Part shown: piece by piece, positions 18,650 to 28,485 of the stretch | Layout of the letters: each line of letters begins with the position of its first letter | Numbering within the stretch: the first letter of the stretch is position 1 | From: Sinomonas atrocyanea | GTDB taxonomy: Bacteria; Actinomycetota; Actinomycetes; Actinomycetales; Micrococcaceae | Assembly: GCF_030812675.1 (NCBI RefSeq) | Contig: NZ_JAUSTE010000001.1 | Coordinates: 310,001-374,000, forward strand | Direction of reading: 5' to 3' | DNA: 64,000 nt | Notes under the pieces: model-generated | Told to the model about the DNA's origin: nothing | What the model saw: only the letters and a program-made list of their open reading frames with translations | The model's database searches: none | Translations under genes and position numbers: made by a program

Positions 18650-20344
18650 TCAGCTCTCGAGGAGGGCCCGGTGCACGCGGCGCCGCTCGGCCTGCTCCAC
18701 GGGGTCCGGAACCGGGAGCGAGGCGATGAGCCGCTTCGTGTAGTCGTGCTGGGGGGCACCCATGACCTGGCTGCCGATCCCCTGCTCGACCATGCGCCCC
18801 TTGTACAGCACGCCGACCCAGTGGCTGAGCTGGTCCACCACGGCGAGGTCGTGGCTGATGAACAGCGCCGCGAAGCCCAGTTCGGCCTGGATCTCGCGGA
18901 ACAGCTCGAGGACCTTCGCCTGCACCGACACGTCGAGGGCCGAGGTGGGCTCGTCCGCGACCAGCAGCTTCGGCTCGAGGGCGAGGGCTCGGGCGAGGGA
19001 GGCCCGCTGGCGCTGGCCGCCGGAGAGCTCGTGCGGGTAGCGGGCGGCGTAGGCCGCCGGCAGCTGCACTGACTCGAGCAGCTCGCCCACGCGGCGCCGC
19101 ACCTGCGCGGAATCGAGGTCCAGATGGACGATCAGCGGTTCCGCGATGCACTCGCCGATGGTGAGCTGCGGGTTGAAGGAGGCCGCCGGGTCCTGGAACA
19201 CGAAGCCGATGTCCTTGCGGACGGGCTTGAAGGCCCGCTCCTTGAACCCGACCATCTCGTGCCCGAGGACCTTCAGGCTCCCGCCCGTGGCCCGGTTGAG
19301 CCCGGCGATCGCCCGGCCGATCGTCGTCTTGCCCGACCCGGACTCCCCGACGAGCCCGAACACCTCGCCGGCGCGCACCGTGAAGGACACGTCCTGGACG
19401 GCGCGGAACGGCGGGGTGCCGAGGCGGCCGGGATAGGTGATGTCGAGCCCCTTGGCCTCGACGAGGACCTCTCCGTCCTGCCGCAGGCGCTCGGTCGCGC
19501 CCTCGGAGGCCGATTCCCGCCCGAGGTGCGGCACGGCGTCGAGCAGGCGGCGCGTGTAGTCCTCGCGCGGGCTGGCGAAGAGCGTGCGCACCGGCGCCTC
19601 CTCGACCACCTCGCCCTGGTACATCACCACGACGCGGTCCGCCAGGTCGGCCACGACGCCCATATTGTGGGTGATGAGCACGATCGAGGTCCCGTAGAGG
19701 TCCCGCAGGTCGCGCAGGAGCTCGAGGATCTCGGCCTGGACGGTGACGTCGAGCGCCGTCGTCGGCTCGTCGGCCACGATGAGCTCGGGGTCGAGCGCGA
19801 GCGCTGCCGCGATGACCACCCGCTGCTTCTGGCCGCCCGAGAACTGGTGCGGGTAGTAGTCGACCCGCTTCTCCGGGTCGGGGATGCCGACCTTGCGCAG
19901 GGCCTCGACCGCCCGCTCCTTGGCCTCCTTCCTCGTGACCTTCTTCCCGTCGCGGCCGTGGTGCGCGCGGATGCCCTCGGCGATCTGCCAGCCGACCGTG
20001 AAGACGGGGTTGAGCGCCGTGGAGGGCTCCTGGAACACCATCGCCACGTCGCGGCCCCGCAGTTCGCGGAGCTTGCCCGCGCTGAGGCTGACCACGTTGT
20101 GCCCGTTGATCACGACCGCGCCGGAGCTCGTCGCGGTCTCGGGGAGGAGGCCGAGGATGGTCTTGGCCGTGACGGTCTTGCCCGAGCCGGATTCGCCGAC
20201 GACGGCGACGACCTCGCCGGCGCGGACGTCGAGGCTGACGCCGCGCACCGCGTTGACGGCCCCTGCGTCGGTGGCGAACGTCACCTCGAGGTCGTCGATG
20301 TCCAGGACCGTGGCCGCGGGTGCCACGTCGAGCTGCTCACTCAT
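18650..20344 (-). CDS. Dipeptide/oligopeptide ABC transporter, fused DppD-DppF ATPase
   Basis: A 564-aa protein with two complete ABC ATPase domains, equivalent to DppD fused to DppF. Domain 1 (about 15-270) has Walker A GESGSGKT, signature FSGGQKQRV and Walker B LIVADEPT. Domain 2 (about 295-545) has Walker A GESGSGKT, signature LSGGQRQRA and Walker B LLVADEPT. Each domain has the extended C-terminus typical of oligopeptide transporters. It powers import by the DppB/DppC-like permeases encoded just upstream. It overlaps the DppC-like gene by ATGA and is the last gene of the operon. Substrate cannot be told from sequence. Confidence 0.92.
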   Translation of the reverse strand: MSEQLDVAPAATVLDIDDLEVTFATDAGAVNAVRGVSLDVRAGEVVAVVGESGSGKTVTAKTILGLLPETATSSGAVVINGHNVVSLSAGKLRELRGRDVAMVFQEPSTALNPVFTVGWQIAEGIRAHHGRDGKKVTRKEAKERAVEALRKVGIPDPEKRVDYYPHQFSGGQKQRVVIAAALALDPELIVADEPTTALDVTVQAEILELLRDLRDLYGTSIVLITHNMGVVADLADRVVVMYQGEVVEEAPVRTLFASPREDYTRRLLDAVPHLGRESASEGATERLRQDGEVLVEAKGLDITYPGRLGTPPFRAVQDVSFTVRAGEVFGLVGESGSGKTTIGRAIAGLNRATGGSLKVLGHEMVGFKERAFKPVRKDIGFVFQDPAASFNPQLTIGECIAEPLIVHLDLDSAQVRRRVGELLESVQLPAAYAARYPHELSGGQRQRASLARALALEPKLLVADEPTSALDVSVQAKVLELFREIQAELGFAALFISHDLAVVDQLSHWVGVLYKGRMVEQGIGSQVMGAPQHDYTKRLIASLPVPDPVEQAERRRVHRALLES

Positions 20345-21372
20345 GCTGGGCTTCCTTCCGAGACGGCGGGAGCGGCGCTCTTGGCGCCCTTGGCCGCGCT
20401 CTTCTTCTTTCCGCGGGTGCGGATCCGCGCGTCGGCGAGGTCGTTCATGCTCTCGCCGACGAGGGTCAGGCCGAGGACCGTCAGGACGATGGCGAGGCCG
20501 GGGAAGACTCCGGTCCACCAGATCCCCGCCGTCACGTCGGACGTCGCCTTGCTCAGGTCGTAGCCCCACTCGGCGGCGCTCGTGGGCTCGATGCCGAACC
20601 CGAGGAAGCCCAGGCCCGCGAGGGTCAGGATGGCCTCCGAGGCGTTGAGCGTGAAGATCAGCGGGATGCTGCGGGTCGCGTTCCGGAACACATGCCGCGC
20701 CATGATCCTCGTGCTCGAGGCGCCGATCACCTTGGCGGACTCCACGAACGGCTCGGCCTTGAGGCGGATCGCCTCGGCGCGCACCACGCGGAAGTACTGC
20801 GGGATGAACACGACCGTGATCGAGATCGCGGCTGCCATGATGCCGCCCCACAGGCTGGACTGGCCGTGGCTGATGACGATCGACATGACGATCGCCACGA
20901 GCAGCGAGGGGAACGCGTACACGGCGTCGGCGACGACCACGAGGATCCTGTCGAGCCACCCGCCGATGTACCCGGACACGAGGCCGAGGGCGACGCCGAG
21001 GAAGATCGAGAGGATGACGGCGACGATGATCACGAGGATCGCGGTCTGGGTGCCCCACACCACGCGCGAGAACACGTCGAAGCCGCCGACCGTGGTGCCC
21101 CAGAGGTGCTTGGCACTGGGCGGGTCCTGGGTGGGGAAGTTGCCGCCGGCATCGGCCAGCTGCGAGTAGCCGTAGGGGGCGATGAGCGGCGCGAAGGCCG
21201 CGCAGAGGAGGAAGATGCCGGTGAGGACCAGGCCCGCGATGAGCATGGTGCGCTGGACGCCCACGCTCATCCGCACCTGGGCCAGAACGGGGATCCTGGT
21301 CCAGAGCGGGTCCTTGCGCTCGATCTGCGGTGCCTCTGCGGCGGAGGAAGGGGTCGGGGTGGGGGCCGTCAT
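20341..21372 (-). CDS. Dipeptide/oligopeptide ABC transporter permease, DppC-like
   Basis: A 343-aa inner-membrane permease: a disordered N-terminus of about 40 residues, TM1 near 48-70, then a periplasmic loop with KHLWGTTVGGFDVFSRVVWG, which is typical of DppC. The binding-protein-dependent transport domain follows, with five more helices and the EAA loop (ESAKVIGASSTRIMARHVFRN). It pairs with the DppB-like subunit to form the channel. The C-terminus is Lys/Ala-rich and probably disordered. Its ATG overlaps the dppB-like stop by one base (TGATG) and its stop overlaps the ATPase start by four, so expression should be stoichiometric. Confidence 0.92.
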   Translation of the reverse strand: MTAPTPTPSSAAEAPQIERKDPLWTRIPVLAQVRMSVGVQRTMLIAGLVLTGIFLLCAAFAPLIAPYGYSQLADAGGNFPTQDPPSAKHLWGTTVGGFDVFSRVVWGTQTAILVIIVAVILSIFLGVALGLVSGYIGGWLDRILVVVADAVYAFPSLLVAIVMSIVISHGQSSLWGGIMAAAISITVVFIPQYFRVVRAEAIRLKAEPFVESAKVIGASSTRIMARHVFRNATRSIPLIFTLNASEAILTLAGLGFLGFGIEPTSAAEWGYDLSKATSDVTAGIWWTGVFPGLAIVLTVLGLTLVGESMNDLADARIRTRGKKKSAAKGAKSAAPAVSEGSPA

Positions 21373-22460
21373 CAGTACCTCACTCTCGGGTCGATGAGGG
21401 CAGCGATGACGTCCACGATGAAGTTGGTCACCGCGACGATCACCGCCAGGAGCACGACGATGCCCTGCACCGCGACGAAGTCACGGGCGGTCAGGTACTG
21501 CGCCAGCTGGAAGCCGAGGCCCTTCCACTCGAAGGTCGTCTCGGTGAGGACCGCGCCGCCGAGCAGGAGGGCGATCTGCAGGCCCATCACGGTGATGATG
21601 GGGATGAGCGCCGGCTTGTAGGCGTGCTTGGTGACGAGCCGGAACTCGCTCACGCCCCGCGAGCGGCCGGCCTCGACGTAGTCCTTGCCGAGGGTGCCGA
21701 TGAGGTTGGTCCGCACGAGCCGCAGGAACACGCCGGCCGTGAGGAGCCCGAGGGCGAGGCCCGGGAGGATCGCGTGCTGCTCGACGTCCCAGAAGGCGGC
21801 CATGTTGCCGCTCCGGAGCGCGTCGAGCCAGTAGATGCCGGTGGGGGCCGACAGCTGGGTGAGCGCGAGCTCGGTCGTCGTCGTCGCCCGCCCGGCGATG
21901 GGCGTCCAGCCGAGCCAGACGCCGAAGACGAGCTTGAGCAGGAGCCCGGCGAAGAAGACCGGCGTGGCGTAGAACAGGATCGCGAGGACCCGGAGCACGG
22001 CGTCGGAGCCCTTGTCCCGCCGGTGCGCGGCAACCATGCCCAGGGGGATGCCGACGATGAGGGCGACGACGACGGCGTTGATCGCCAGCTCGAGCGTCGC
22101 GGAGCCGAACGTCGCGAGCATGTCCGTCACGGCGCGGTTGTCGGAGATCGTGCGGCCGAAGTTGCCGGTGAAGATCTGGCCCAGGTACTCGAAGTACTGG
22201 ACCATGATCGGCCGGTCGTAGCCGGCCTCGTGGATGCGCTGCTGGAGCTGGTCCGCCGGGAGGCGGCCGCCGAGCGCGGCGGTGATGGGGTCTCCTGTGA
22301 TCCTCATGAGGAAGAAGACCATGGTCACGAGGATGAGGATGGTCGGGATGATCAGCAGGAAGCGGATCATCAGGTAGGTCAGGAGGCCGCCGCCCTTGGT
22401 TTTGGCGACGGGCTCTGGGACACCCGCGGCTTCTGGGGGCGCCTCGGTGAATGCAGTCAT
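21372..22460 (-). CDS. Dipeptide/oligopeptide ABC transporter permease, DppB-like
   Basis: A 362-aa permease with TM1 near residues 28-50 (LMIRFLLIIPTILILVTMVFFL), the DppB-typical GDPITAALGGRLPADQLQQRIHEAGYDRPIMVQYFEYL periplasmic segment, and then a transport domain with the EAA loop (EAGRSRGVSEFRLVTKHAYKPALIP). A GGAGG precedes the ATG by 10 bases. It is separated from the binding-protein gene by 83 bp that hold a perfect 16-bp hairpin, probably limiting read-through so that binding protein exceeds permease. Confidence 0.92.
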   Translation of the reverse strand: MTAFTEAPPEAAGVPEPVAKTKGGGLLTYLMIRFLLIIPTILILVTMVFFLMRITGDPITAALGGRLPADQLQQRIHEAGYDRPIMVQYFEYLGQIFTGNFGRTISDNRAVTDMLATFGSATLELAINAVVVALIVGIPLGMVAAHRRDKGSDAVLRVLAILFYATPVFFAGLLLKLVFGVWLGWTPIAGRATTTTELALTQLSAPTGIYWLDALRSGNMAAFWDVEQHAILPGLALGLLTAGVFLRLVRTNLIGTLGKDYVEAGRSRGVSEFRLVTKHAYKPALIPIITVMGLQIALLLGGAVLTETTFEWKGLGFQLAQYLTARDFVAVQGIVVLLAVIVAVTNFIVDVIAALIDPRVRY

Positions 22461-22479
22461 GGTGGGGGTTCCTCCGCAC

Positions 22480-22518
22480 CGCGGCGGCGGGATGCCGGTT
22501 GTGCATCCCGCCGCCGCG
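22480..22518 (-). terminator. Intercistronic hairpin between binding-protein and permease genes
   Basis: A perfect 16-bp inverted repeat (22480-22495 with 22503-22518) and a 7-base loop sit inside the operon. It may be a partial terminator or an RNA-stabilising stem that raises binding-protein mRNA over the rest. Confidence 0.75.
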
Positions 22519-22543
22519 TTGGTCTAGCTGTGGTCCGTGCCGG

Positions 22544-24175
22544 CTACTTGCTCAGGACGCCGAGGCGGAACTTGAAGGACGGGTCGAGCGTCGAGTCGAC
22601 GCCCTTGACGCTCGTCCCGGACACGGCGACCTGCGAGCCCTGCAGCAGCGGCAGGGTCGAGAGGTCCTTGGCGACGTCGTCCTGGATCTGCCCGAGCTGC
22701 TGCGAGCGCGAGCTCTTGTCCGGGTTGGTGGCCTCCTTGGAGATGAGGTCCTGGACGGTCGTGTTGCTGTAGTGGTTCTTCAGGAAGTTGTTCTCGGTGA
22801 AGAACGGCGTGAGGTAGTTGTCCGGGTCGGAGAAGTCCGGGAACCACCCGAGCTGGTACATCGGGTACACGTCCTTGGTGCGGTCCTTGGAGTAGGTGAC
22901 CCACTCGGTGGACTGGAGGTTGACCTTGAACAGGCCGCCGGCCTCGAGCTGCTGCTTGACCAACGCGTACTCGTCGCCCGAGGACTTGCCGTAGTGGTCC
23001 GGGTTGTACTGCAGGTTCAGCGTCACCGGGCTCGTGATGCCGGCGTCGGTGAGGGCCTTCTTGGCCTTGTCCGCGCTGGGCTTGCCGTTGCCGTCGCCGT
23101 ACATCGACTTGAGCGGGGTCGTGGCCCCGAGGAAGCCGTCCGGGACGTAGGAGTACAGCGGGCTGTAGGTGCCCTTGTAGACCTGGGACGCGATCGCGTC
23201 GCGGTCCACGAGGTCCGCCATGGCCTGGCGGACGGCCAGGGACTTGGCGGGGTCGGCCTGGGGAGTCTTGGCGCCGAAGGGCATCGTGTCGAAGTTGAAC
23301 ACGATGTAGCGGATCTCGCCGCCGGGGCCCTTGTGGATGGCGACCTTGTTGTCCTTGGCGAGGCTGTCGACGTCCGTCGCGGCGAGGGAGCGCCAGGCCA
23401 CGTCGATGTTGCCCTGCTGGACATCGAGCTTGAGGTTGTTCGAGTCCGAGTAGTACTTGAGGTTGACCGTGTCCGTGGCCGGCTTGCCGAGGAGGCCCTT
23501 GTAGTCAGGGTTCGCCTTGAAGGACACAAGCTGGTTCTTCTGGTACGAGGAGATCGTGTACGGGCCGGCGAAGGCCTTCTTCGAGATGATGTCCTCGTCG
23601 TTCATGACCTTGTCGGCCGGGAAGACGTTGTGGTCGACGATCGGCCCGACGGGGCCGGTGAGCACCTGCGGGAAGGTCTGGTCGTTGCCCTTCTTGAGGT
23701 GGAACACGACCGTCGTGGCGTCCTTGGCGTCCACGCTCGCGAGGTTGTCGAGGAGCGAGGCGGGGCCGTTGGGGTCGTTGATCTTGACCTGCCGGTCGAA
23801 GGAGAACTTCACGTCGGCGGAATCAAGCGTGTCGCCATTGGCCCACTTGAGCCCGCTCTTGAGCTTGACCGTGTACTCGGTCGGCGAGGTGAACGAGGCC
23901 GACTCCGCGATGTCCGGCTGCGGCTCGGCGCTGCCCGGCTTGGAGTTGAGCAGGAAGGGGTAGATCTGGTTCATGACCATGAACGACCCGTTGTCGTAGG
24001 ACCCTGCCGGATCGAGGAAGGTGACCTTGTCGGTGGTGCCGACCGTGATGGGCCCACTCGAGGCTGAGCTGTTCGAGGAGGATCCTCCGGAAGGCCCGGT
24101 GCACGCCGTGAGCGTGAGCAGGGTGACGCCGGCGAGCGCGATCGCGCTCCGCACGGCAAATCTGGTCTGAGACAT
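22544..24175 (-). CDS. Dipeptide/oligopeptide ABC transporter substrate-binding lipoprotein (family 5)
   Basis: A 543-aa lipoprotein: signal peptide with lipobox LTLTAC, a Ser/Gly-rich tether, then the SBP family 5 fold with FLDPAGSYDNGSFMVMNQIYPFL, the conserved YTVKLKSGLKWANGDTLDSADVKFSFDR signature and VRQAMADLVDRDAIASQVYKG. It captures peptides or similar solutes outside the membrane for the DppBC-like permease. The ATG at 24175 follows an AAGG; the longer in-frame start at 24268 lacks a signal-peptide context. It is the first gene of the operon. Lys residues are unusually frequent for this window, as is common in exported binding proteins. Confidence 0.92.
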   Translation of the reverse strand: MSQTRFAVRSAIALAGVTLLTLTACTGPSGGSSSNSSASSGPITVGTTDKVTFLDPAGSYDNGSFMVMNQIYPFLLNSKPGSAEPQPDIAESASFTSPTEYTVKLKSGLKWANGDTLDSADVKFSFDRQVKINDPNGPASLLDNLASVDAKDATTVVFHLKKGNDQTFPQVLTGPVGPIVDHNVFPADKVMNDEDIISKKAFAGPYTISSYQKNQLVSFKANPDYKGLLGKPATDTVNLKYYSDSNNLKLDVQQGNIDVAWRSLAATDVDSLAKDNKVAIHKGPGGEIRYIVFNFDTMPFGAKTPQADPAKSLAVRQAMADLVDRDAIASQVYKGTYSPLYSYVPDGFLGATTPLKSMYGDGNGKPSADKAKKALTDAGITSPVTLNLQYNPDHYGKSSGDEYALVKQQLEAGGLFKVNLQSTEWVTYSKDRTKDVYPMYQLGWFPDFSDPDNYLTPFFTENNFLKNHYSNTTVQDLISKEATNPDKSSRSQQLGQIQDDVAKDLSTLPLLQGSQVAVSGTSVKGVDSTLDPSFKFRLGVLSK

Positions 24176-24261
24176 CAATGACCTTTTCTTGTCGAAAGTG
24201 GCCGTGCCCTCCCCACGCGGGCACGCGCGGGCGTGACCCAAGGCACAGTCCTGATGCCATC

Positions 24262-24304
24262 GATTCAATCACTAATTCCGTGAAGTGAAGGACTTGTTTG
24301 AATC
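24262..24304. promoter_or_regulatory. Inverted repeat in the promoter region of the peptide ABC operon
   Basis: GATTCAA (24262-24268) and TTGAATC (24298-24304) form a 7-bp inverted repeat with 29-bp spacing, within an AT-rich segment 90-130 bp upstream of the binding-protein start. Regulator unknown. Confidence 0.35.
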
Positions 24305-24352
24305 AATCGAGACCTAACAGTGACCTTTGCCGCCCGTGGCTCCTCCGGCGCG

Positions 24353-24394
24353 CCGCGGACGACGGCGGAACTCGCCGCGCGCCGTCGTCCGCGG
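24353..24394 (-). terminator. Terminator of the metallophosphoesterase gene
   Basis: A perfect 15-bp inverted repeat (24353-24367 with 24380-24394) and a 12-base loop start 14 bp past the stop codon. Confidence 0.75.
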
Positions 24395-24408
24395 TCGGGT
24401 GCCTCCCC

Positions 24409-25605
24409 CTACTGCGTGAAGGGGACGCGCTGCCAGCTGAGCACGGGGCGGCCCTTCCCGGCGTCGCCGTCGGCGGCGACGTCCACCTTGAGGTAGTCGG
24501 TCGCGTGCGAGGAGCCGTCGACCGTGATGCGGGTCAGGTTGTCGGCCGAGCCCTTGACCCCGTAGCGCGCAAGCCAGGTGGAGCCGGAGGCGAGCGGTCG
24601 GTCGCTGTTGTAGACGTGGCTGTCGCCGTTGAACAGATACACCTCGCCGTCGAAGGCCGAGGCCTCGTCCACGAGGGCCTGCACGAGCGGCGTGAAGGCG
24701 CTGATGTCCTGGGGCGTCGGCGTGTAGGTCGGGTCGAACATGTCCGCCTGCTGGGAGATCACCACCGTGCGGTCGTGGCGCTGCTTCGCCTGGGCGAAGG
24801 TCTGCCTGACCTCGGCGATGTCCGCCGCCGTGCGGGAGCGCACCTCCGCGGCCTGCTCCGGAGTCTCGGCGGTCTTGCCGAGGCCGGTCCACGGCTGGGA
24901 GGAGTTGTTGCTGCCGGGGACGTTGATCGCCGCGAAGGACACCCGGTTCTTCGTGAAGGACACGTTCTCGGGCACGCCGAGGGCGGCCTGGCTCGTCACC
25001 GGCATGGTCGCGCCGAGGGTCTTGCCCGGGGTGCTGAAGAACACCTCGCGGATCTTCGCGAGTCGCTCGAACGGGTTGTAGGCGCCGTTGTTGGCCCGGT
25101 GGCAGTCGGTCCACTCGTTGTCGCCGGGCGTGTACACGAGCGGATGCGTGAACGCGTCGAAGTCAGCCCGGATCTGGGCGAAGTACTCGTCCGAGCACAC
25201 CGTGGAGCCGTTCTTGATGTCGCCGACGTGGATCACGAAGTCGAGCGAGGTGTCGGCGTTCAGCTGGGCGACCTGGGAGGGGAAGTGCGCTGCCGCGGCC
25301 GCGCCGTAGGGGGTGTCGCCGATGACGGCGAAGCTGAACGCGGGCTTGGTTCCGGCGATCGGCGTGGCGTCGCCGGCCGAGGCGGCCGAGGCCACGGGGG
25401 CGGACGTCGGGACGGCCGAGGCCACGGGGGCGAGGCCCGGTGCGGCGAGGGCTGCCGAGGGCAGGGCCGCCGCGGCGACGGCTGCCAGGGCGACGGCTGC
25501 CGCTGCTCCTGCGAGGCGGCCGCGCCGGCGGGTCTGCGGACGGGCAGCCTCAGGACGGGCAGCGTGGGGCTGGGCAGCGCGCGGACGGTCATTCTGGGCG
25601 GGCAT
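24409..25605 (-). CDS. Secreted metallophosphoesterase
   Basis: A 398-aa exported protein of the calcineurin-like metallophosphoesterase superfamily. A long basic N-region (1-30) is followed by a hydrophobic Ala-rich signal segment (about 31-55) and an Ala/Ser/Val-rich stretch. The metal-binding motifs follow in order: GDTPYG near 96, VGDIKNG near 129, GDNEWTDC near 162, a QQAD segment and NGDSHVYNSD near 338, in which the histidine is a ligand. The enzyme should act outside the membrane on phosphate esters; the natural substrate is unknown. A GAGGAAG precedes the ATG. It is monocistronic, with a terminator just downstream and mnmA 149 bp upstream. Confidence 0.85.
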   Translation of the reverse strand: MPAQNDRPRAAQPHAARPEAARPQTRRRGRLAGAAAAVALAAVAAAALPSAALAAPGLAPVASAVPTSAPVASAASAGDATPIAGTKPAFSFAVIGDTPYGAAAAAHFPSQVAQLNADTSLDFVIHVGDIKNGSTVCSDEYFAQIRADFDAFTHPLVYTPGDNEWTDCHRANNGAYNPFERLAKIREVFFSTPGKTLGATMPVTSQAALGVPENVSFTKNRVSFAAINVPGSNNSSQPWTGLGKTAETPEQAAEVRSRTAADIAEVRQTFAQAKQRHDRTVVISQQADMFDPTYTPTPQDISAFTPLVQALVDEASAFDGEVYLFNGDSHVYNSDRPLASGSTWLARYGVKGSADNLTRITVDGSSHATDYLKVDVAADGDAGKGRPVLSWQRVPFTQ

Positions 25606-25754
25606 GGCGCTTCTTCCTCTGCGGGGTGGCCGGACAGCGGCAGGCTAGCCGGCCCAGGTGCAGGAGGGGCGTCGCGCAGGTGTACGGCGGGCGAACAGCG
25701 CCGGCACCTCGGCCCAGACGCCGCCGAGGCAGCGCAGGGCGCCGCCGAGGGGCG

Positions 25755-26903
25755 TCAGCCCACGCGGTCCAGCGCGCACGCGGTGTCGATGGTGGCCTGG
25801 CCGAGGACGCGGGTGCCCTGGTACAGGACCACCGTCTGCCCGGGTGCCACCCCGCGGAGGGGTGCGTCGAGGGTGACCTGGAGGACCGGGCCCGGCATGC
25901 CGTCGGCCGCCTCCCCGGCCGCATCGGCCGGTTCGAGCCGGGCGCGGGCCGGCACCGGATCGCCGTGCGCCCGGACCTGGGCCTCGCAGACGAACTCCTC
26001 GCCGGCCTCGGCGCCGGCCGGCGGCAGGCCCGCCCACGAGAGGCGGATCCCGCGGATCCGCTCGACCGCGAGGAGCTTCTCGGGCCCCACCACGACCGTG
26101 GCGTCCTTGGGCCGGATCTCGAGGACGAAGCGCGGCTTCCCGTCCGGTGCCGGGCGGCCCAGCCGCAGTCCCCGGCGCTGCCCCACGGTGAAGGCGTTCG
26201 CACCGGTGTGCTCGCCGACCTTGGCGCCAGTCTCGTCGACGATGTCGCCGGGCTCCATCTCGATCTGCTCCGCGAGCCAGCCGCGCGTGTCGCCGTCGGA
26301 GATGAAGCAGATGTCGTGGCTGTCCGGCTTCTTCGCGACGGAGAGGCCGCGCCGGGCCGCCTCCTCGCGGACCTCGGCCTTGCTCGGGGTGTCCGCGAGC
26401 GGGAAGAGGCAGTGCTCCAGCTGCTCGGCGGTGAGGACCCCGAGCACGTAGGACTGGTCCTTGGCCCAGTCGGCGGCCCGATGCAGCTCCGGGCTGCCGT
26501 CCGCGGTCCGGACGACCTTGGCGTAGTGGCCCGTGCAGACGGCGTCGAAGCCGAGGGCCAGGGCCTTCTCGAGCAGGGCGGCGAACTTGATCCGCTCGTT
26601 GCAGCGCATGCAGGGATTCGGGGTGCGGCCCGCGGCGTACTCGGCCACGAAGTCGTCCACGACGTCTGCCTTGAACCGCTCGGAGAAGTCCCAGACGTAG
26701 AACGGGATGCCGAGCCTGTCGCAGGCCCGCCACGCGTCGTTGGAGTCCTCGATCGTGCAGCAGCCGCGGGAGCCGGTGCGCAGGGTCCCCGGCATGCGGT
26801 TGAGGGCCAGATGGACCCCGACGACGTCGTGCCCCGCCTCGACGGCGCGGGCGGCGGCGACGGCCGAATCCACTCCCCCGCTCATGGCTGCCAGAACTCG
26901 CAC
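25755..26903 (-). CDS. mnmA: tRNA-specific 2-thiouridylase MnmA
   Basis: A 382-aa enzyme that 2-thiolates U34 of Lys, Glu and Gln tRNAs using ATP and sulfur from a cysteine desulfurase. The N-terminal ATP-pyrophosphatase motif SGGVDS is at 8-13, a CMRC pair at 98-101 includes the catalytic Cys region, and GHYAKVV and [14 protein letters not shown] follow with the second catalytic Cys. The C-terminal beta-barrel ends the protein. It starts at the GTG 26903, six bases after a TAGAAT box, so the mRNA is probably leaderless. In many Actinobacteria mnmA directly follows iscS; here an oppositely oriented oxidoreductase gene and a repeat element separate them. Confidence 0.96.
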   Translation of the reverse strand: MRVLAAMSGGVDSAVAAARAVEAGHDVVGVHLALNRMPGTLRTGSRGCCTIEDSNDAWRACDRLGIPFYVWDFSERFKADVVDDFVAEYAAGRTPNPCMRCNERIKFAALLEKALALGFDAVCTGHYAKVVRTADGSPELHRAADWAKDQSYVLGVLTAEQLEHCLFPLADTPSKAEVREEAARRGLSVAKKPDSHDICFISDGDTRGWLAEQIEMEPGDIVDETGAKVGEHTGANAFTVGQRRGLRLGRPAPDGKPRFVLEIRPKDATVVVGPEKLLAVERIRGIRLSWAGLPPAGAEAGEEFVCEAQVRAHGDPVPARARLEPADAAGEAADGMPGPVLQVTLDAPLRGVAPGQTVVLYQGTRVLGQATIDTACALDRVG

Positions 26904-26909
26904 CGGTCT

Positions 26910-26915
26910 ATTCTA
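26910..26915 (-). promoter_or_regulatory. -10 box of mnmA
   Basis: TAGAAT on the minus strand, 6 bases before the GTG at 26903; a close match to the actinobacterial -10 consensus at leaderless spacing. Confidence 0.6.
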
Positions 26916-26964
26916 GCGTCGGGGGCGGCCCGGCCGCCCCGATCCTCGGCGGCAGGGAGGGCAC

Positions 26965-28215
26965 ATGGAGCATCCGATCGTCATCGCCGGCGGGGGCCTC
27001 GCGGCGGGGAGCGCGGCGAAGACGCTGCGCCAGGAAGGCTACGGCGGCCCCGTGCGGATTGTGGCCGGGGAGCGGCGCGCCCCCTACCTGCGTCCCCCGC
27101 TGTCGAAGGAGTTCCTCAAGGGCAGCGGGACCGAGGCAGAGCTCGAGGTCAATCCGCGGCAGTGGTACGACGAGAACGACGTCGAGCTGCTGCTGGGTGA
27201 ACGGGCCGTCCAGATCATCCCGGCAGCCCGCATGGTCCGGCTCGAGAGCGACGCCCTCCTGCCGTATTCGAAGCTGCTCATCGCCACCGGCGCCCAGCCG
27301 CGCCGGCTCGACGTCCCGGGGGCTGAGCTCGAGGGCGTCCACAGCCTGCGCCGGTTCGAGGACTCGCTCGCGCTGCGCAGCGCCCTCTCCGGCGGGGACC
27401 GGCGCGTGGCCGTGGTCGGCACGGGGTGGATCGGCCTCGAGGTCGCGGCGGCGGCGCGGGAGTACGGGAACGAGGTCACCGTGCTGGGCCGCCACACCAC
27501 CGTGCTCCGGCAGCTCGAGCCGGCCCTCGGGGACGTGTTCCGGCGTGCCCTCGAGGCCGAGGGCGTGGCCTTCCGGCTCGGCTGCCATCCGGTGGAGTTC
27601 ATCCGCTCCCCCCACGGCGAGGGGGTGGCCGCGGTGGTGCTGAACACCGGCGAGCGGATCGCGGCGGAGACAGTGGTGGTGGCCGTCGGCGTGGAGCCGG
27701 AAACCCATTTGGCCGAGGAGGCCCGCATCCCGGTGCGCAACGGCATCCTCACCGACGCGTCGCTGCGCACCCGAACACCGGACGTCTACGCCGCGGGCGA
27801 CGTGGCGAGCTCGCTCCAGCCGTTCACGGGCGAGCATGTGCGCAGCGAGCACTGGTCCAATGCGCTCAACGGCGGGAAGGTCGCGGCGCGGGCGATGCTG
27901 GGCCAGGAGGCCGCGCTGGACCTCGCCCCGTACTTCTACACGGACCAGGCGGGGCTCAGCATGGAGTACTCGGGCTACTGGCAGCTCGTGCACGGCGCCC
28001 AGCTTGTGCTGCGGGGCTCGATCGCGACCGCGGAGGCGGCCAAGGAGGGCTTCGTGGCCCTGTGGGTGCGCGACGGGGCCCTCGTGGGCGGGATGAACGT
28101 CAACGTCCCGCGGCAGCAGAAGGCCATCAAGGCCCTCATCGCCTCGCGGGCCCGCCTCGATCCGCGCCGCCTCGCGGACCCGTCCGTCCCGCTCGCCGAA
28201 CTCGCCGCGACCTAG
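26965..28215 (+). CDS. FAD-dependent NAD(P)H oxidoreductase, ferredoxin-reductase type
   Basis: A 416-aa flavoprotein with two Rossmann folds: the FAD motif GGGLAAGSAAKTLRQEGYGG near residue 9, PYLRPPLSKEFL, the NAD(P)H motif GTGWIGLEVAAAAREYG near 152, and the second FAD motif TPDVYAAGDVASSL near 272. The C-terminal reductase domain (about 310-416) matches ferredoxin/rubredoxin/putidaredoxin reductases that feed oxygenases or P450s. No ferredoxin or oxygenase gene is adjacent, so its partner is unknown. A GGGAGG lies upstream of the ATG. It sits on the plus strand between iscS and mnmA, whose orientation is opposite. Confidence 0.9.
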   Translation: MEHPIVIAGGGLAAGSAAKTLRQEGYGGPVRIVAGERRAPYLRPPLSKEFLKGSGTEAELEVNPRQWYDENDVELLLGERAVQIIPAARMVRLESDALLPYSKLLIATGAQPRRLDVPGAELEGVHSLRRFEDSLALRSALSGGDRRVAVVGTGWIGLEVAAAAREYGNEVTVLGRHTTVLRQLEPALGDVFRRALEAEGVAFRLGCHPVEFIRSPHGEGVAAVVLNTGERIAAETVVVAVGVEPETHLAEEARIPVRNGILTDASLRTRTPDVYAAGDVASSLQPFTGEHVRSEHWSNALNGGKVAARAMLGQEAALDLAPYFYTDQAGLSMEYSGYWQLVHGAQLVLRGSIATAEAAKEGFVALWVRDGALVGGMNVNVPRQQKAIKALIASRARLDPRRLADPSVPLAELAAT

Positions 28216-28224
28216 CCCCCTTCG

Positions 28225-28266
28225 CTCTGGGGGTCACCTCCTGGGGGTCACCTCCTGGGAGTCGCC
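28225..28266 (-). repeat. Three inverted copies of the 14-bp repeat (left arm)
   Basis: Units at 28225-28238, 28239-28252 and 28253-28266 read CTCTGGGGGTCACC, TCCTGGGGGTCACC and TCCTGGGAGTCGCC. They are the reverse complement of the right-arm unit GGTGACCCCCAGAA. A fourth, degraded unit may follow to 28280. Confidence 0.85.
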
Positions 28267-28485
28267 TCTTGCGGGTCGGACGAATCCGACCGGCTTTCTG
28301 CCGCCCGGTCCGGCGTGTCGGCTCTGCTGACGGCGTGTCGGCCCGCGGGGGCCTGAAGGCAGGGCAGTTCCGGCCCCCGAGGGCGATCGTTGCCGGCGGT
28401 GGCGGGCCAGCGGACGGTGGGGAACGCGCACGACGCCGCCACTCGCCGTCGGCCGCCCGGCTCGCCACGGCGAGCGCTCGCCGGA

